Below the pieces are notes generated by a model. The model did not search any database and was not told where the DNA came from. It saw only the letters and a list, made by a program, of their open reading frames with translations. 64,000 bases of DNA from Chiridota heheva (lineage: Eukaryota > Echinodermata > Holothuroidea > Apodida > Chiridotidae), in assembly GCA_020152595.1 (NCBI GenBank), contig JAIGNY010000060.1, forward strand, positions 1 to 64,000, read 5' to 3'. This document shows, one piece after another, positions 1 to 11,800 of the stretch; position 1 is the stretch's first letter, and each line of letters starts with the position of its first letter. A program made the translations under genes and the position numbers.

Positions 1-311
1 TCACAAGTTTGGTTGGATTGGAAGCTATGATATTTATCTTTTTATAATGAAAGCCAAATTATGAAATATTGGACAAAAATATGCAAAGATTGGCAATTTT
101 TGGCTAAATTTGGAAAATTGCCAATCTTTGCACAAGTATAACTTCTTGTCAACATTGAAAACAGAGATGTGTTACACATTTAGAATCTTTATAAAATTTC
201 CTTTCCAAGGATGCTAATCTAGAATTTTTAGAAAGAAAGGAAAGATACCAAACACAAAAGATGATTTGAGTCAATTGACCCTTGAAAACTACAGCAGTAA
301 AATTATTAATT
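1..311. other. Non-coding flank, probable RIC8A 5' intron
   Basis: AT-rich sequence with no convincing coding frame. The only structure I see is the short hairpin listed separately. It is probably intronic, because the mapped RIC8A exons downstream start in mid-protein, so the 5' exons should lie before the window. Confidence 0.5.
82..132. repeat. Perfect 19-bp inverted repeat (hairpin)
   Basis: Bases 82-100 are the exact reverse complement of 114-132, with a 13-base loop. It may be the end of a small fold-back element; no function is evident. Confidence 0.7.
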
Positions 312-387
312 ACGGTGAGACTTGAACCTAGTACTCTCGTATGCTGGCCGCGTTCATATCCACTACACTATGTAGTCATTGCTGGCC
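312..387 (-). mobile_element. tRNA-derived SINE head (Pol III A and B boxes)
   Basis: On the minus strand TAGTGTAGTGG matches the box A consensus TRGYNNARNGG at all positions. It is followed after 31 bases by GGTTCAAGTCT, a 9/11 match to box B. The arms do not form a clean cloverleaf, so this reads as a tRNA-derived SINE promoter, not a functional tRNA gene. It forms the right edge (in minus-strand terms) of the adjacent 38-bp array. Confidence 0.55.
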
Positions 388-1032
388 GCGTTCATATCCA
401 CTACACTATGTAGTCATTGCTGGCCGCGTTCATATCCACTACACTATGTAGTCATTGCTGGCCGCGTTCATATCCACTACACTATGTAGTCATTGCTGGC
501 CACGCTCATATCCACTACACTATGTAGTCATTGCTGGCCGCGTTCATATCCACTACACTATGTAGTCATTGCTGGCCGCGTTCATATCCACTACACTCTG
601 TAGTCATTGCTGGCCGCGTTCATATCCACTACACTATGTAGTCATTGCTGGCCGCGTTTATATCCACTACACTATGTAGTTATTGCTAGCCGCGTTTATA
701 TCCACTACACTATGTAGTCATTGCTGGCCGTGTTTATATCCACTACACTGTGTAGCCATTGCTGGCCGCGCTCATATCCACTACACTATGTAGTCATTGC
801 TGGCCGCGTTCATATCCACTACACTATGTAGTCATTGCTGGCCGCGTTCATATCCACTACACTACGTAGTCATTGCTGGCAGCGTTCATATCCACCACAC
901 TATGTAGTCATTGCTGGCCGCGTTTATATCCACTACACTACGTAGTCATTGCTGGCCGCGTTCATATTCACTACACTACTGTATGTAGTCATTGCTGGCC
1001 GCGTTCATATCCACTACACTATGTAGTCATTG
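343..1032. repeat. Minisatellite, 38-bp unit, about 18 copies
   Basis: The unit begins GCTGGCCGCGTTCATATCC and runs through CACTATGTAGTCATT. Copies are nearly identical, with a few point changes and one 3-bp insertion near 975. Read on the minus strand, each unit carries the box A-like TAGTGTAGTGG, so the array amplifies half of the SINE promoter at its left end. Confidence 0.95.
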
Positions 1033-1733
1033 AAAATGCTGTCGTGAAGTTTAATTATTATAGAAAGAGTCCAAATAGAGGGGGTATGCCTTTATTTATA
1101 TATCAAATGAAAGAAAATTGCAAGCACTTTCAAACGGCGATTTAACGAAGCATGATGTACGGTTTTGGTACACAATTGTTGGAGGGAAAAATGGCAGAAA
1201 TTTTGAAGAAATTTCTCCAGAACAAAAGATTGCGGGCAGGGATTATAAAAATTAGACCAGAAATCAATAATATCATGTCTTAGGATTTGCGAAGCAAAAA
1301 TGTGATCTTAAAGTTATCGTAAGATTTAAAAGAAAAGAAAAAAAAGTCAATTTTTTAGCAATTTGTGAGTTTTATCCATTTTCATGCTACTTTTTCTCAA
1401 AATTCTGTAATATGACCCCCATAAAAAAGTTACATTTAGTGAACTTGAAAGAAATATGCAAGTACTTTGGAATAATACCAAGAATACTCCTATAGGACTT
1501 TGGTAAAGTCCAAATTTTATTTTTCATTTCGAATAAATCTCGCAATAAATATTTGATCTTCATACCTGCAGAATCGTAAATTTCTGCGGATGCTTTTATT
1601 AGACTCCAGCCCTATGCAAGTAACTAATACCACCACGCCCATCATTGAATCTAAGCAATCAGGAATTAATTGGATTTTGACGGATGATTTAATCATGGGG
1701 TTGGTAGTATTTGCCTAGGGGAATCGTTTGCAC
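1033..1733. other. Non-coding intronic DNA
   Basis: AT-rich, no repeat or coding signal recognised. It ends at the left target-site duplication of the LINE. Confidence 0.5.
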
Positions 1734-1744
1734 ACCAATAATGA
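1734..1744. repeat. Left target-site duplication of the LINE
   Basis: ACCAATAATGA, identical to 7348-7358 directly after the LINE's CAAA-repeat tail. An 11-bp exact match in that position is typical of a target-primed insertion. Confidence 0.7.
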
Positions 1745-2064
1745 TTACCTATTTTTAATAGACGACGGTGCAACGAGAGCGACGTGACTTCTATCTGATT
1801 CTTTTCTTTCTTAAAATTTTGCTCCGTTTTTCACTTTACTTTGCACAAATTTTGTTTTATATCATCATTTTCGGATTTTCTCTCTGTGGATGGGCTTTTG
1901 TTCTCGGTGAGATCGTTTCCTCTTATATTTTTCCCTTTCGTTCCATTTCGTTCTGACCAGACTTTTCGCGCCTTCGGTACAAGTATAGCGGTCCTAATAT
2001 TGTAGTTCTGCGACTTTTTTTCTAGCTGCCTCGGGTCTCGGCCCTTGGTTTTTTTTTCTTCACG

Positions 2065-3394
2065 ATGACAAAACGCTTTTGCCTTGACCTTGATCTTGAC
2101 CCTCCCTCCCCTCCCCGTGACCCACCTACTACCACTGTTAACCATTGTTCAGCCCCAATCCATAAAATCCTTATAATACAGGCCACAAATAAAGAAGATA
2201 GTTTCAAGAAAATTTCCCCATTCCTAATCCACAAGGCACTCCAAGGCCTTGTCGGTACCCTCCCTAAAGTCTCCACCCTCAGATCCGGCGATCTCCTGGT
2301 GCACTGCACCAGAGATACTCAAGCTACCACCCTCCTCAAGATTAAAACCCTAGCTAATACAGGAATTGACGTTACTGTCACCCCCCACCGTTCAATAAAC
2401 TACAGTAAAGGTGTGGTCAGATCCAGGGATCTGGCCTACCTTACTGATGAAGACCTTGTAAAGGAACTAATCAACCAAAATGTCACAGAGGCCCGTCGTC
2501 TCGCCCTCAAGAGAGACAGTGCCGAAACTCCCACTAACACCATTTTCCTAACTTTTTCCACACCAACTCTCCCCTTCCACATAACAGCAGGCTACTTAAG
2601 GATCCCAGTCACTCCTTACATCCCAAACCCCCTCTGTTGCCATAAGTGCCAGAGGTATGGCCATGGGAAAAACTCCTGCCGCAGCCAAGCGCGCTGTGGC
2701 AACTGTGGAGCCCCTAGACCATAACAGCACCTCCTGCACCAGCATACCACACTGCACGAATTGCAGCGGTACCCATCCAGCAAACCATCCCTCCTTCTCT
2801 AAAGACTGCCCCACCTGGCTCCAAGAAAAACAAATAACCAAACTAAAATCCCTTAAACCCAACATCACATACCCAGAGGCCAGGAAGCAATTTCTCGCTT
2901 CACTGCTCACTAAACCATCCTACTCGAGCGTAGTCTCCTCCAACACCAATAATGCCCCCCCTAACACAAAAAAAACTGACTCGCATACCCAAACAGACCT
3001 CGCCTGGCTCTTCTTACCAAGTCCTAAGCCCATCACCATTGACAACAAACAAACCACACCTACTACCCAAACGGCCTCCACCTCCACCACCACCACTTCT
3101 CCCCCTAACCTTCCTTCCTCCTCAAAGACTTCCGCCATCCCCTACGTCAACACATCTAATGCTAACAAACAACAAACTCAAGCCAACGTGGCTAACAGTA
3201 ACAGTCACCCAATCAACAAGCAACAAACCAAGAAACAACCAATAAACAAACAGTCCACCACCCAAACCCTCACCCACACTAATGACACGGAAGAGAACAT
3301 GGATTGTTCGGTTACCGAACATACTGTACTTCTCGTCCAACTTTCAAAAATAACCGTTCCCAAAGAAATAGGGACAAATCCAAAAAGAAATTAA
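2065..3394 (+). pseudogene. LINE ORF1, gag-like nucleic-acid-binding protein (frameshifted)
   Basis: The reading frame opens with an ATG at 2065 and runs to about 2710, where it must shift by one base to continue to 3394. The N-terminal half resembles the RNA-recognition part of I/Jockey ORF1 proteins. It is followed by zinc knuckles: CCHKCQRYGHGKNSC (CX2CX4HX4C), then CGNC, and a further Cys/His cluster (HCTNCSGTHPANH) after the frameshift. The C-terminal part is low complexity, rich in Thr, Asn, Pro and Gln. In the living element this protein would coat the RNA. A stop near 2722 in the first frame cuts it just after the first knuckle. Confidence 0.85.
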
Positions 3395-3442
3395 CCAATT
3401 CAGACCGAACAGATCCTCCTCAAGATAACCCTATGCTTCCTT

Positions 3443-6400
3443 ATGGCGTGCAACATAAACAATAGAAATAACATTCTCAACATCATACAATGGAACATAA
3501 GGAGCCTTAAGGCCAATTCTGAAGAAATTGACCTTCTGGTCACCACCTTCAATCCGGCCGTCTTCTGCCTACAAGAAACTTTCTTGAAAACCACCGACCA
3601 TTACTCCCTCAACAATTTCGCTTGCTATCACAAACATCAAGTGGACGCCGACAGGGCCTGTGGGGGCGTCTCCATTCTCGTAAGACACGATATACCGCAC
3701 AGCCCTGTTCAAGTGCACACCGACCTTCAGGCCATCTGTATATCTATCTCCCTCCACAAAACTTTCACTCTTTGCAATATCTATCTCCCCCCCCCAACAC
3801 CAACATTCAGCCAACCAGCCTTAACAACCTCATCTCTCAGCTCCTCCCCTTCATCCTTCTTGCTGACTTTAACGCTCACAACCTCTGTGGGGCTCTGTTA
3901 CCACCACTCCCAGAGGCAAGCTCATCGAGAACACTCTTCGCCAGCACAGCCTCTCCTTGCTCAACACTAACTCCCCGACCTACCTTCACCCTGCCACAGG
4001 TTCCTTACCTGTATTGACCTGTCTATCTGTTCCCCAACCTCCTCCCTGATTTTAGCTGGAGAGTCACTGCTGACCTCTGTGGTAGTGATCATTACCCTCT
4101 TCTTATACACTCCAACCTTCAAACCCCACTGACCACACCCCAAATTGGAACCTCGAGAAGGCTGACTGGCCCTTTTCAAAAACCCTCTGTGACTCACACC
4201 TCTCCCCCCATCACCTTGAGGATGAGGAACCCATGTTAAACTTCAGTAATATCCTTATCAACATCGCCACCTGCTCAATTCCCAAAACCTCCAAACCCCT
4301 AAATCATTCCCCCAACCCCTGGTTCTCTGATGACTGCAAAACCGCCATCAAGAACAGGAAAAGAGCCCTCAGGAACTTCAAAACCAACCCGACCACCCAT
4401 AACCTCAACCTCTTTCGCATCAGCTGTGCCAAGGCCAGACGCACTATCAAGGACAGTAAAACTAACACTTGGAACAACTCCATCTCTTCTCTCACCACCA
4501 ACACCCCCACAAAGAAGATTTGGAGAATGGTTAACAGCTTCCACGGCAGAGTGGGCAAATCTCCCATCTCCCATCTCTCTCAGAATGGTGACCTTCTCAC
4601 CGCAAAAAAGGACATTGTCAACCACCTAGCCGCCACTTCAGCAACATCTCATCCTCGACCAACTACTCCAATGCCTTCAAAACCAAAAAAGCTTCTGATG
4701 AAGCCCAGAAAATCACTTTTCCTTCCGACAACCCCGAAAGCTACAACGCCCCTCTCACCCTCTCTGAATTAAACCTAGCCATTCACGACGCTGGCTGTAC
4801 CTCCAAGGGCCCAGATAACATCCCCTACCAGTTCCTGAAACACCTCCCCGTCAAGGCCACCACTACCCTACTCACAATCTTCAACAACATTTGGACCTCA
4901 CACTCCTTTCTCCCTATATGGAGGACAGCTATTGTCATCCCCGTCCTTAAACCGGGGAAAGACGGCACCGACCCCTCCAGCTACCGCCCCATTGCCCTTA
5001 CTTGCTGTCTCTGTAAAATTATGGAAAGGATCATTAATCAGAGACTAAACTGGTTTCTTGAGACCAACAGAATCCTCTCCCCTGACCAAAGCGGCTTCGG
5101 AAAACGTCGCAATACCTTAGACCAGTTAATTACACTCGACACCGCTATCCGGGAATCCTTTGCAAAAAAGGAACACCTCATTGCCATATTTTTTGACCTT
5201 GAGAAAGCTTTCGACACTACTTGGAAATACGGCATTACCCGCAAACTTCACACCATCAGCCTCAGAGGCCATTTCCCCATCTTTATTCAAAACTTCCTCT
5301 CATTCAGGCGGTTCCAAGTTGGTATTGGCCACACCCTCTCCAACCCGTACTCCCAAAAAGAGGGCGTCCCCCAAGGCAGCATCCTCTCTCCCACTCTCTT
5401 CAACCTGAGCATCAATGACATCGCGGATAACCTTGGCCCCAACATCAAACGTACCTTATATGTGGATGACTTCACCATCTTCTACTCCTCCCCTAGCTTT
5501 CCTATTGTTGAAAGTAGGCTCTAAACCAGCCTCGACCTGCTGCAAAACTGGAGCAACAAAAACGGTTTAAATTCTCCAAAGACAAGACAGTCTGCATGCA
5601 CTTTTGTCATTTCAACAACCTCCACCCCAACCCGAACTTTGTGCTCAATGGTAATTGCATCCCAAAAGTTGAAGACACAAAGTTCCTGGGTCTAACTCTA
5701 GACCCTAAGCTTACCTACAAGCAACACATCTCCAACCTGAAACTGAAATGCAACAACTCCCTCAACCTCCTCAGACTCCTCTCCAACACCACTTGGGGTG
5801 CGAACCGCTTTGCTATCCTCAAAATTTTCAGGCTCACCATTCATGCCAAGCTTGACTATGGCAATATTGTCTACTATGTCGCTCACAACTCATACCTCAA
5901 CCACATCAACACCATCCAAAATAAAGCCCTCAGGCTTTGCCTAGGTGCTTACAGGACCTCCCCAATCACCAGCCTTCATGTTGAAGCCAACGAACCCCCC
6001 TTTCTACTTAGATGTAGAAAGCTTAGCCTATCCTATGCTTTTAGGGTCCTCACCAACACCCAGAACCCTGTTTACAACCTCATTAGGTACCCTAAATTCT
6101 CCACCCTCTTTGATAGGACTAAAACCCTATCCCCTCCCTCCAGCTTACGCATTAAATCAGACCTCTTTCATCTCGGCATCAACCCCACCACTCTCGGCAC
6201 CTTCTCCTGGCCCACTTTTCCTCCATGGGCCACCCCCCTCCCTTCTATCCACCTGGGCCTCTCGACTCATCACAAAGCTCAAACCCATCCTAACCTCTTC
6301 ATCAATCTCCACAACCAAGTCAAAGACCAACTCTCAAATTACACCTCCATCTATACTGATGGGTCCAAGGAGGGCAACAAGACAGCTGCTGCTGCGGTCA

Positions 6401-7271
6401 TCCAAGACATCACCCTCAGTAGCAGACTTCCCGACTTCTCATCCATCTTTTCAGCCGAGGCTAAGGCCATTCTCCTTGCCCTCAACTTTATTGAGAACTC
6501 CCCGCTCAGCCACTTTGTTATTTTCTCGACTCAAAGGCTGTTCTTACTTCTTTACTCAACCTTAAATGGGATAACCTCACATGCCACCTCCTCCTCCCCA
6601 AACTCCTTTCTCCCACCCTCTGCAGAAAAAGTATTCTTTTCTTCTGGATACCCAGCCATGTTGGCATTCTGGGTAATGACAGGGTTGATGCAGCCGCTAA
6701 GCTTGCCCTCACCCTCCTCCCTGCCCCTTTTCCCAAAACCTCTCTGACATCAAACCGCTTATCGCTTCCCTTGTTCGGGACCGCTGGCAAACCTCATGGA
6801 AGTCCCAAATTGATAACAAACTCCATGTCATCCAGCCCACAATTCCGATCAAAGCCACCATCAACAACCTCTCTCGTATTGACAACGCTCATATTACTCC
6901 GCCTTAGAATTGGTCACACTCATCTCACCCACTCCCACCTCCTTATTAGCTCCCCCAACCCTCTGCAACAATTGCCATTGCACCTCACAATCCATTACGA
7001 TCTCCTTGCTTGCCCCCTGTACAACCTTCCCAGAGCTTCCTCGCTCCCTACAACTCAATTGCTGAGTTCTTCCAGAAAAATCCTCCGGATAAAATTATCT
7101 CCTTCCTTCGTCATGCCTCCCTCTACGACCATATTTAATTCTTCTCTTCCACCCCCTCTCTACTTTGTTTTTGTTTCAACCAAGCACCTCCCCTCTCGAT
7201 CACAGCTTTCTGACCTTTTGTCCCTAAATTTCTCTCATTCTCCCCCTGTTTCCTTCACTTCCTACCTCTAG
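3443..7271 (+). pseudogene. LINE ORF2, endonuclease / reverse transcriptase / RNase H (broken)
   Basis: The endonuclease starts near 3443: IIQWNIRSL, LQET, GGVSILV, then ADFNAHN after a frameshift, and GSDHYPL near 4085 in yet another frame. The RT spans about 4780-5524, with KGPDNIPYQFL, SYRPIAL, FFDLEKAFDTTW, GVPQGSILSP and the catalytic YVDD near 5458. A TAA at 5522 interrupts it and the frame shifts. The thumb and connection continue from 5596. RNase H appears at about 6350-6530 with YTDGSK and SAEAKAILLAL, then another frameshift. At least six breaks rule out a functional enzyme. It encodes the nicking and copying machinery for target-primed reverse transcription. Confidence 0.9.
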
Positions 7272-7347
7272 AATGATCTGACCTCTCAGGCACAATTTGA
7301 CCTTAGTTGTTGTGGTGCTGTTAAGCCTTCATCAAACAAACAAACAA

Positions 7348-7358
7348 ACCAATAATGA
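7348..7358. repeat. Right target-site duplication of the LINE
   Basis: Exact copy of 1734-1744, directly abutting the CAAA-type tail. Confidence 0.7.
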
Positions 7359-8130
7359 AAGAAATGGACTGGAAATTTAGAGCCTGAGTTATTCGTCATG
7401 TAGAAAAAGGTGGTTTGAAAACGGCGATAATATCGCTGCATGGTAGAGTAAGTGTTAACCCTCAATGACCCAGAGCCCCCATTTAGAAACTGCAGTTTTA
7501 GGAAACTTTTTAGATGGTGCTTATTTTTTACACTTTCCTGTCAATTTTCTATCATTAGAAGCAAAGTGCCCCAAATGATCAAATTACATCAGGTATCTAT
7601 CAATGATATTTGATTATATTTGGCATATATGATTTGTCTGAATGAGTTGGACCAAAATTAAACTTATTTTAAGTATAACCTGACATATTTGCAAGTTTTG
7701 AAGAAGAAAATGAATTTGTATTATGTTTGGCTTTAGTTTACTCAGAATATCTCAATATGGTCCTCATAGAAATGGTTGATATATGAAAGAATAACAGGAC
7801 TTCTTTAAAATAATACATAAAATCACCCAAAATGTCAAATAATTTGATGTTAAATGGGGAAGTCTGTTTCAGGTGTAGTAATATTCTAAATACGGTTAGC
7901 AGGGCACAATATGAAAAGTCAAATAATTTGACGCCAACACGCACAAGTGTTTGGCCTCTATTTAAGGGTTAATGACAAATATAAATGCACACTTAATTTT
8001 GTTTTCTTATTTCAAAACAATGAGTAAAATATCACTTTTTATTTTGATGAAATACCAGCTCTTTAAAAAAATAGAAACTGATGTTTGAGAAGTTTTTGCT
8101 AGATTTGTTGCATTACTTTTGGAATTATTC
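7359..8130. other. Non-coding intronic DNA
   Basis: AT-rich with no convincing exon. I searched by eye for the RIC8A exon preceding 8680 and did not find it here. Confidence 0.5.
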
Positions 8131-8330
8131 ATTAAAGGATTAGTTCAGTGGTCAAGCATGTCCATTTTGCGAGAGGACTTCAAAGGAAACAAAATGGTGA
8201 AGAAAGTGATCAAAAATCTTATTCCATTAAGGTGATATTCAAGTTTAAAGCTCTGTCTTATCTTTGTAGAAATGACTGATGTAGTAAGTCTACTATGAAA
8301 CTAACTAACAGCACTATAACATTATGAACA
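8131..8330. mobile_element. Truncated MITE (GGATTAGTTCAGTGGTCAAGC family)
   Basis: Begins ATTAAAGGATTAGTTCAGTG, the terminal repeat of the complete element at 11327-11908, followed by shared internal sequence (AGCTCTGTCTTATCT, GTAGTAAGTCTACTAT). No inverted right end is present. Confidence 0.65.
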
Positions 8331-8423
8331 TACTAGTAGCGTCACTTCCATGGCAGTAATCAATTGACTTGTCGGTGATTGTGTAAACATTTCAACTGAT
8401 GAGAAACGTTGGATTCTGTTCTC

Positions 8424-8660
8424 CGGATATCTTGTATTTAATTTTTAATGTTGAACTGGATATCTTGCATTTAACTTTAAATGTTGATTTGGATATCTTG
8501 CATTTAGCTTTAAACGTTGATTCGGATATCTTGCATTTAACTTCAAACGTTGATTCGGATATATTGCATTTAACTTCAAACGTTGATCTGGATATCTTGC
8601 ATTTAATTTCAATCGTTGATCTGGATATCTTGCATTTAGCTTTAAAAGTTGACTCAGATC
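8424..8660. repeat. Minisatellite, 33-bp unit, about 7 copies, next to a splice acceptor
   Basis: Units of GGATATCTTGCATTTAACTT plus about 13 bases. Because 33 is a multiple of three, the array reads through as an 11-residue repeat (LDILHLTLNVD) in frame with the RIC8A exon that starts 20 bases later. Confidence 0.9.
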
Positions 8661-8679
8661 CTCATCTTCCAATCTCCAG

Positions 8680-8896
8680 AGCCAAAGTCAGAGTGGAGCA
8701 TAATGGAATATTCCTGATGACACAAATCCTGGAGCGGGATTGTCTGCAGTCATCCCAGGCTGCCAGTGCTGTTGGAGGAATGGATGTCACTGTTGAACCA
8801 GACAGACTGACAGATGAACAGCACAACTTGGCGTGCGAAGTCCTGAAGGCAATTTTCAACACGCTGATACATACGAGAATGACAGACATGGAAGGG
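8680..8896 (+). CDS. RIC8A: RIC8A exon a (first in window)
   Basis: Acceptor CTCCAG before 8680, donor GTAAAC at 8897. It begins with the third base of a codon and ends in phase 0. It encodes the segment with [21 protein letters not shown], matching the human ETERAMEILKVLFNITL region. The upstream polypyrimidine tract is squeezed between the 33-bp array and the exon. Confidence 0.85.
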
Positions 8897-11800
8897 GTAA
8901 ACTTATTTTTTTTTTAATTCTTTACTTGAGGATAAAGATTTTGAGCTGTCGTCTCTTTCATACATCACAACTTTTACATACATTGAAAATTCTTCAACCT
9001 TTGCTTTGCAAAATCTTGGAATTTTTAGCCCAATATTTAGCAAAATTTGATTAGCAAAATCTTGCCATGTGTATCATTAAATGTTAATAACATAAACATA
9101 TCTAACTCTTCTAAGGTAAACAATTTAGGTGCAATATTTGATTCTGAAATGTCCATGGAAAAGTTTGTTATATCTAAATGTCAAAGTGCAATGTATCATC
9201 TCAGGTCAATTGCTCAAATTCACCATTTTCTAGATGCTGACTCAATGAAAACCTTGATCCATGCCCTTCTTACTTCTAGAATTGATTATGCAAATTCTCT
9301 TTTGATTGGTGCCAACAAATCATTAATTCATCGTCTACAGTTGATTTAAAATTCCGCCGCTAGACTCATAAAACGTACAGCTCATACAGATCACATTACA
9401 CCCATCTCATTCAAACTTTATTGGCTGCCAGTTGAATATCGTGCGTTTTTTAAATTTTAGGTCTCTGTTTTAGTTGTTTGCAAGGTACAGCCCCTGATTA
9501 TCTAGCCCTATTAATCAAAACCCACCAACCACCTCGTACTTTAAGATCATCAGGTCAACATCTACTCCAAATACCAAGAACTTCAAACAAATTTGGGGAT
9601 CGCTGTTTTAATGCCTATGCACCAAATGAATGGAATAATCTCCCGTGCACTATAAGGTGCAATGTATCGCTCTCAGCTTTTAAACATGACTTGAAGACAT
9701 TTCTTTTTAGATAGTATTTCAGTCATTATCCTTGATATTCATTCTCTCGCTTTACTTACAGATTTTTATACTTCTTAGCATTTTTGTAATTTTAGTTTGT
9801 TTAGGTTTATTTTTACATGTATTTTTACTCTTTCTATCCCAAGTTATATAGTAACCTAAATTTTGCAACTATATGTTTAAAATCTATACGCATTTAAACT
9901 TTTTAACTTGTTTTCCCTTGCTAGCTTTACATTATTCCTGTTGCCTTTATACTTTTATACCTTTTATCTTTTTTAACATATGTTGTATATTATCTATGTT
10001 TACATTATTCCTAATTTTATATTTCATTTTGTAAAGCACTTGGAGCTTATTGTTAGAATAAGTGCTGTAGAAATGTAATTTAATAATAATAATTGAAGTA
10101 AGAGTATTTAAGTGAATTTGATGGTAATTATGTAAGCAATTTTGTTCTGAAACCTTGGACCCCAGTGTACAGTATAGTTTATCACAGATTGTGTGTAGGA
10201 ACAATGAAATTCTTTACAGACACATAATAAGGTAGCAACAACTTGAGTTATTTTGAGGGAAAATATTCTATAAACAATAAAATTAACAAAAAGTTTTAGC
10301 AAATTCAGTTCTCATTCCACAGCATACAGACTTTTAAAGCCTTATGATTTATATCATGCAAATTTTATGTAAATTTAAGCTATGAATTTCCTTATGTTGT
10401 TAACTTATTGTTTTTCAATCCTCCACCAATGAGAACAGCTGAATATGACCGAGTGGTTTTGAATCTCCTTCATACCCTTTATTAAAATTAAGCATGAAAA
10501 AGCATCTGATGAATTTTAATAACTGACATTTAGTACAGACATTTAATAATGATATTAAAGGAATATTCCCATGAATTTTCATTTTTCCATATATGATGGA
10601 GAAAATTTCTAGAAACAAAAGTAGTGAAAAAAATTTAGAAGTTATGAAAATTTAAAGATTAGAAAAATGTTCTAAAAACACCTCGTACAGTATATGTCCT
10701 TTAGCTTGGTGATGTCATCAAGGCAATTCCAGCACAGTTCTTATGTATTTCTTATGAATTCAATCATGCTTTTTTAACATTATTGAACAGCATTTTTGGT
10801 TCATTATAGAGATAGGGTGGAATGTATAATTCACGAGAAAACATTTTGTTTTTTCTTGGTGTACATCACATTTAAAATGATACAAAAAAATCCAAATTAT
10901 TTCTAAAGAAATACAAAAGACGCTTCGTTGAAAATGTCTCTATGACATCACAGATGTTGTTAATCAGTCACTTTGTCCTGATTTAAAAATACTTTAAAAT
11001 TTCATAACTTTTAAACGGATTAAGATATTAACCCAGCTTTTTCACTACTTTGTTTCTAAAATTGTTCTCTATCATATATGAATAAATGAAAAATGGGAAT
11101 ATTCCTTTAAATTGTTATAAATAGTTTTTTCACCACTTTCTTCTAAAAAATCATATATGAAAAAATTGGGAATATTTCTTTAAAACTTTGTAATATCCTT
11201 TCTTTAATAGAACTTTTGCATTCAGTAAAAATGATTCAAACATTGATTACACATCATCATAACTTGAAAATTAATTAGGTGCTTTTGACGAAATTAAAAG
11301 GAATATTGCTGTGAATTTTTGTTTTCATTAAAGGATTAGTTCTGTGGTCAAGCAAGTCCATCTTATATGAAATAAGTTTAAAGCTCTGTCTTATCTGTGT
11401 AGAAATGAATTGTGTAGTAAGTCTACTATAAAAAGTTGGTGTCTTCATCCTCACATTCTCATAGGCATAGGAACACAAAGATATGCTACAACACGAGTTT
11501 AATGGTAACAAATTGACTTAGTTGAGGGTGCACCATGTAGGTCACTGCAACATGTGGGGGCACGTGTCCCCTCCCCCTGGTTCCTACAACACCTATGCAC
11601 ATTCTTTACTATTTTTGATGTATTTTAAAGAAAGTTTATTCAATTTTTTACTATTTGAATTATTTTTCTTCCAACTTTTTTTGGGTGGTATATTAAAAAT
11701 ACCCTTACTAGATTCAGTTTTTCTACTTTTTTGACATATCCCATGGTTTTTAAGCCACAAAATGCAGGACAAAATATGATAGAATACATCAAGACTGAGG

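Larger units (their letters stand above)
1745..7347 (+). mobile_element. I-clade (I/Nimb-like) non-LTR retrotransposon, near full length
   Basis: A 5.6-kb LINE with the order ORF1 (zinc knuckles), apurinic-type endonuclease, reverse transcriptase, RNase H, then a 3' tail of CAAACAAA repeats. The RNase H domain after the RT and the knuckle-bearing ORF1 point to the I group. Both ORFs are broken by several frameshifts and at least one stop, so it should be non-autonomous. It lies in the RIC8A intron in the same orientation as the gene. The 5' boundary rests on the flanking 11-bp duplication. A second, shorter copy sits at 52361-53187. Confidence 0.9.

Noticed and set aside
343..1032. CRISPR-like regular repeats
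   Set aside because: Direct tandem units without unique spacers; the genome is eukaryotic. The same applies to the other arrays.
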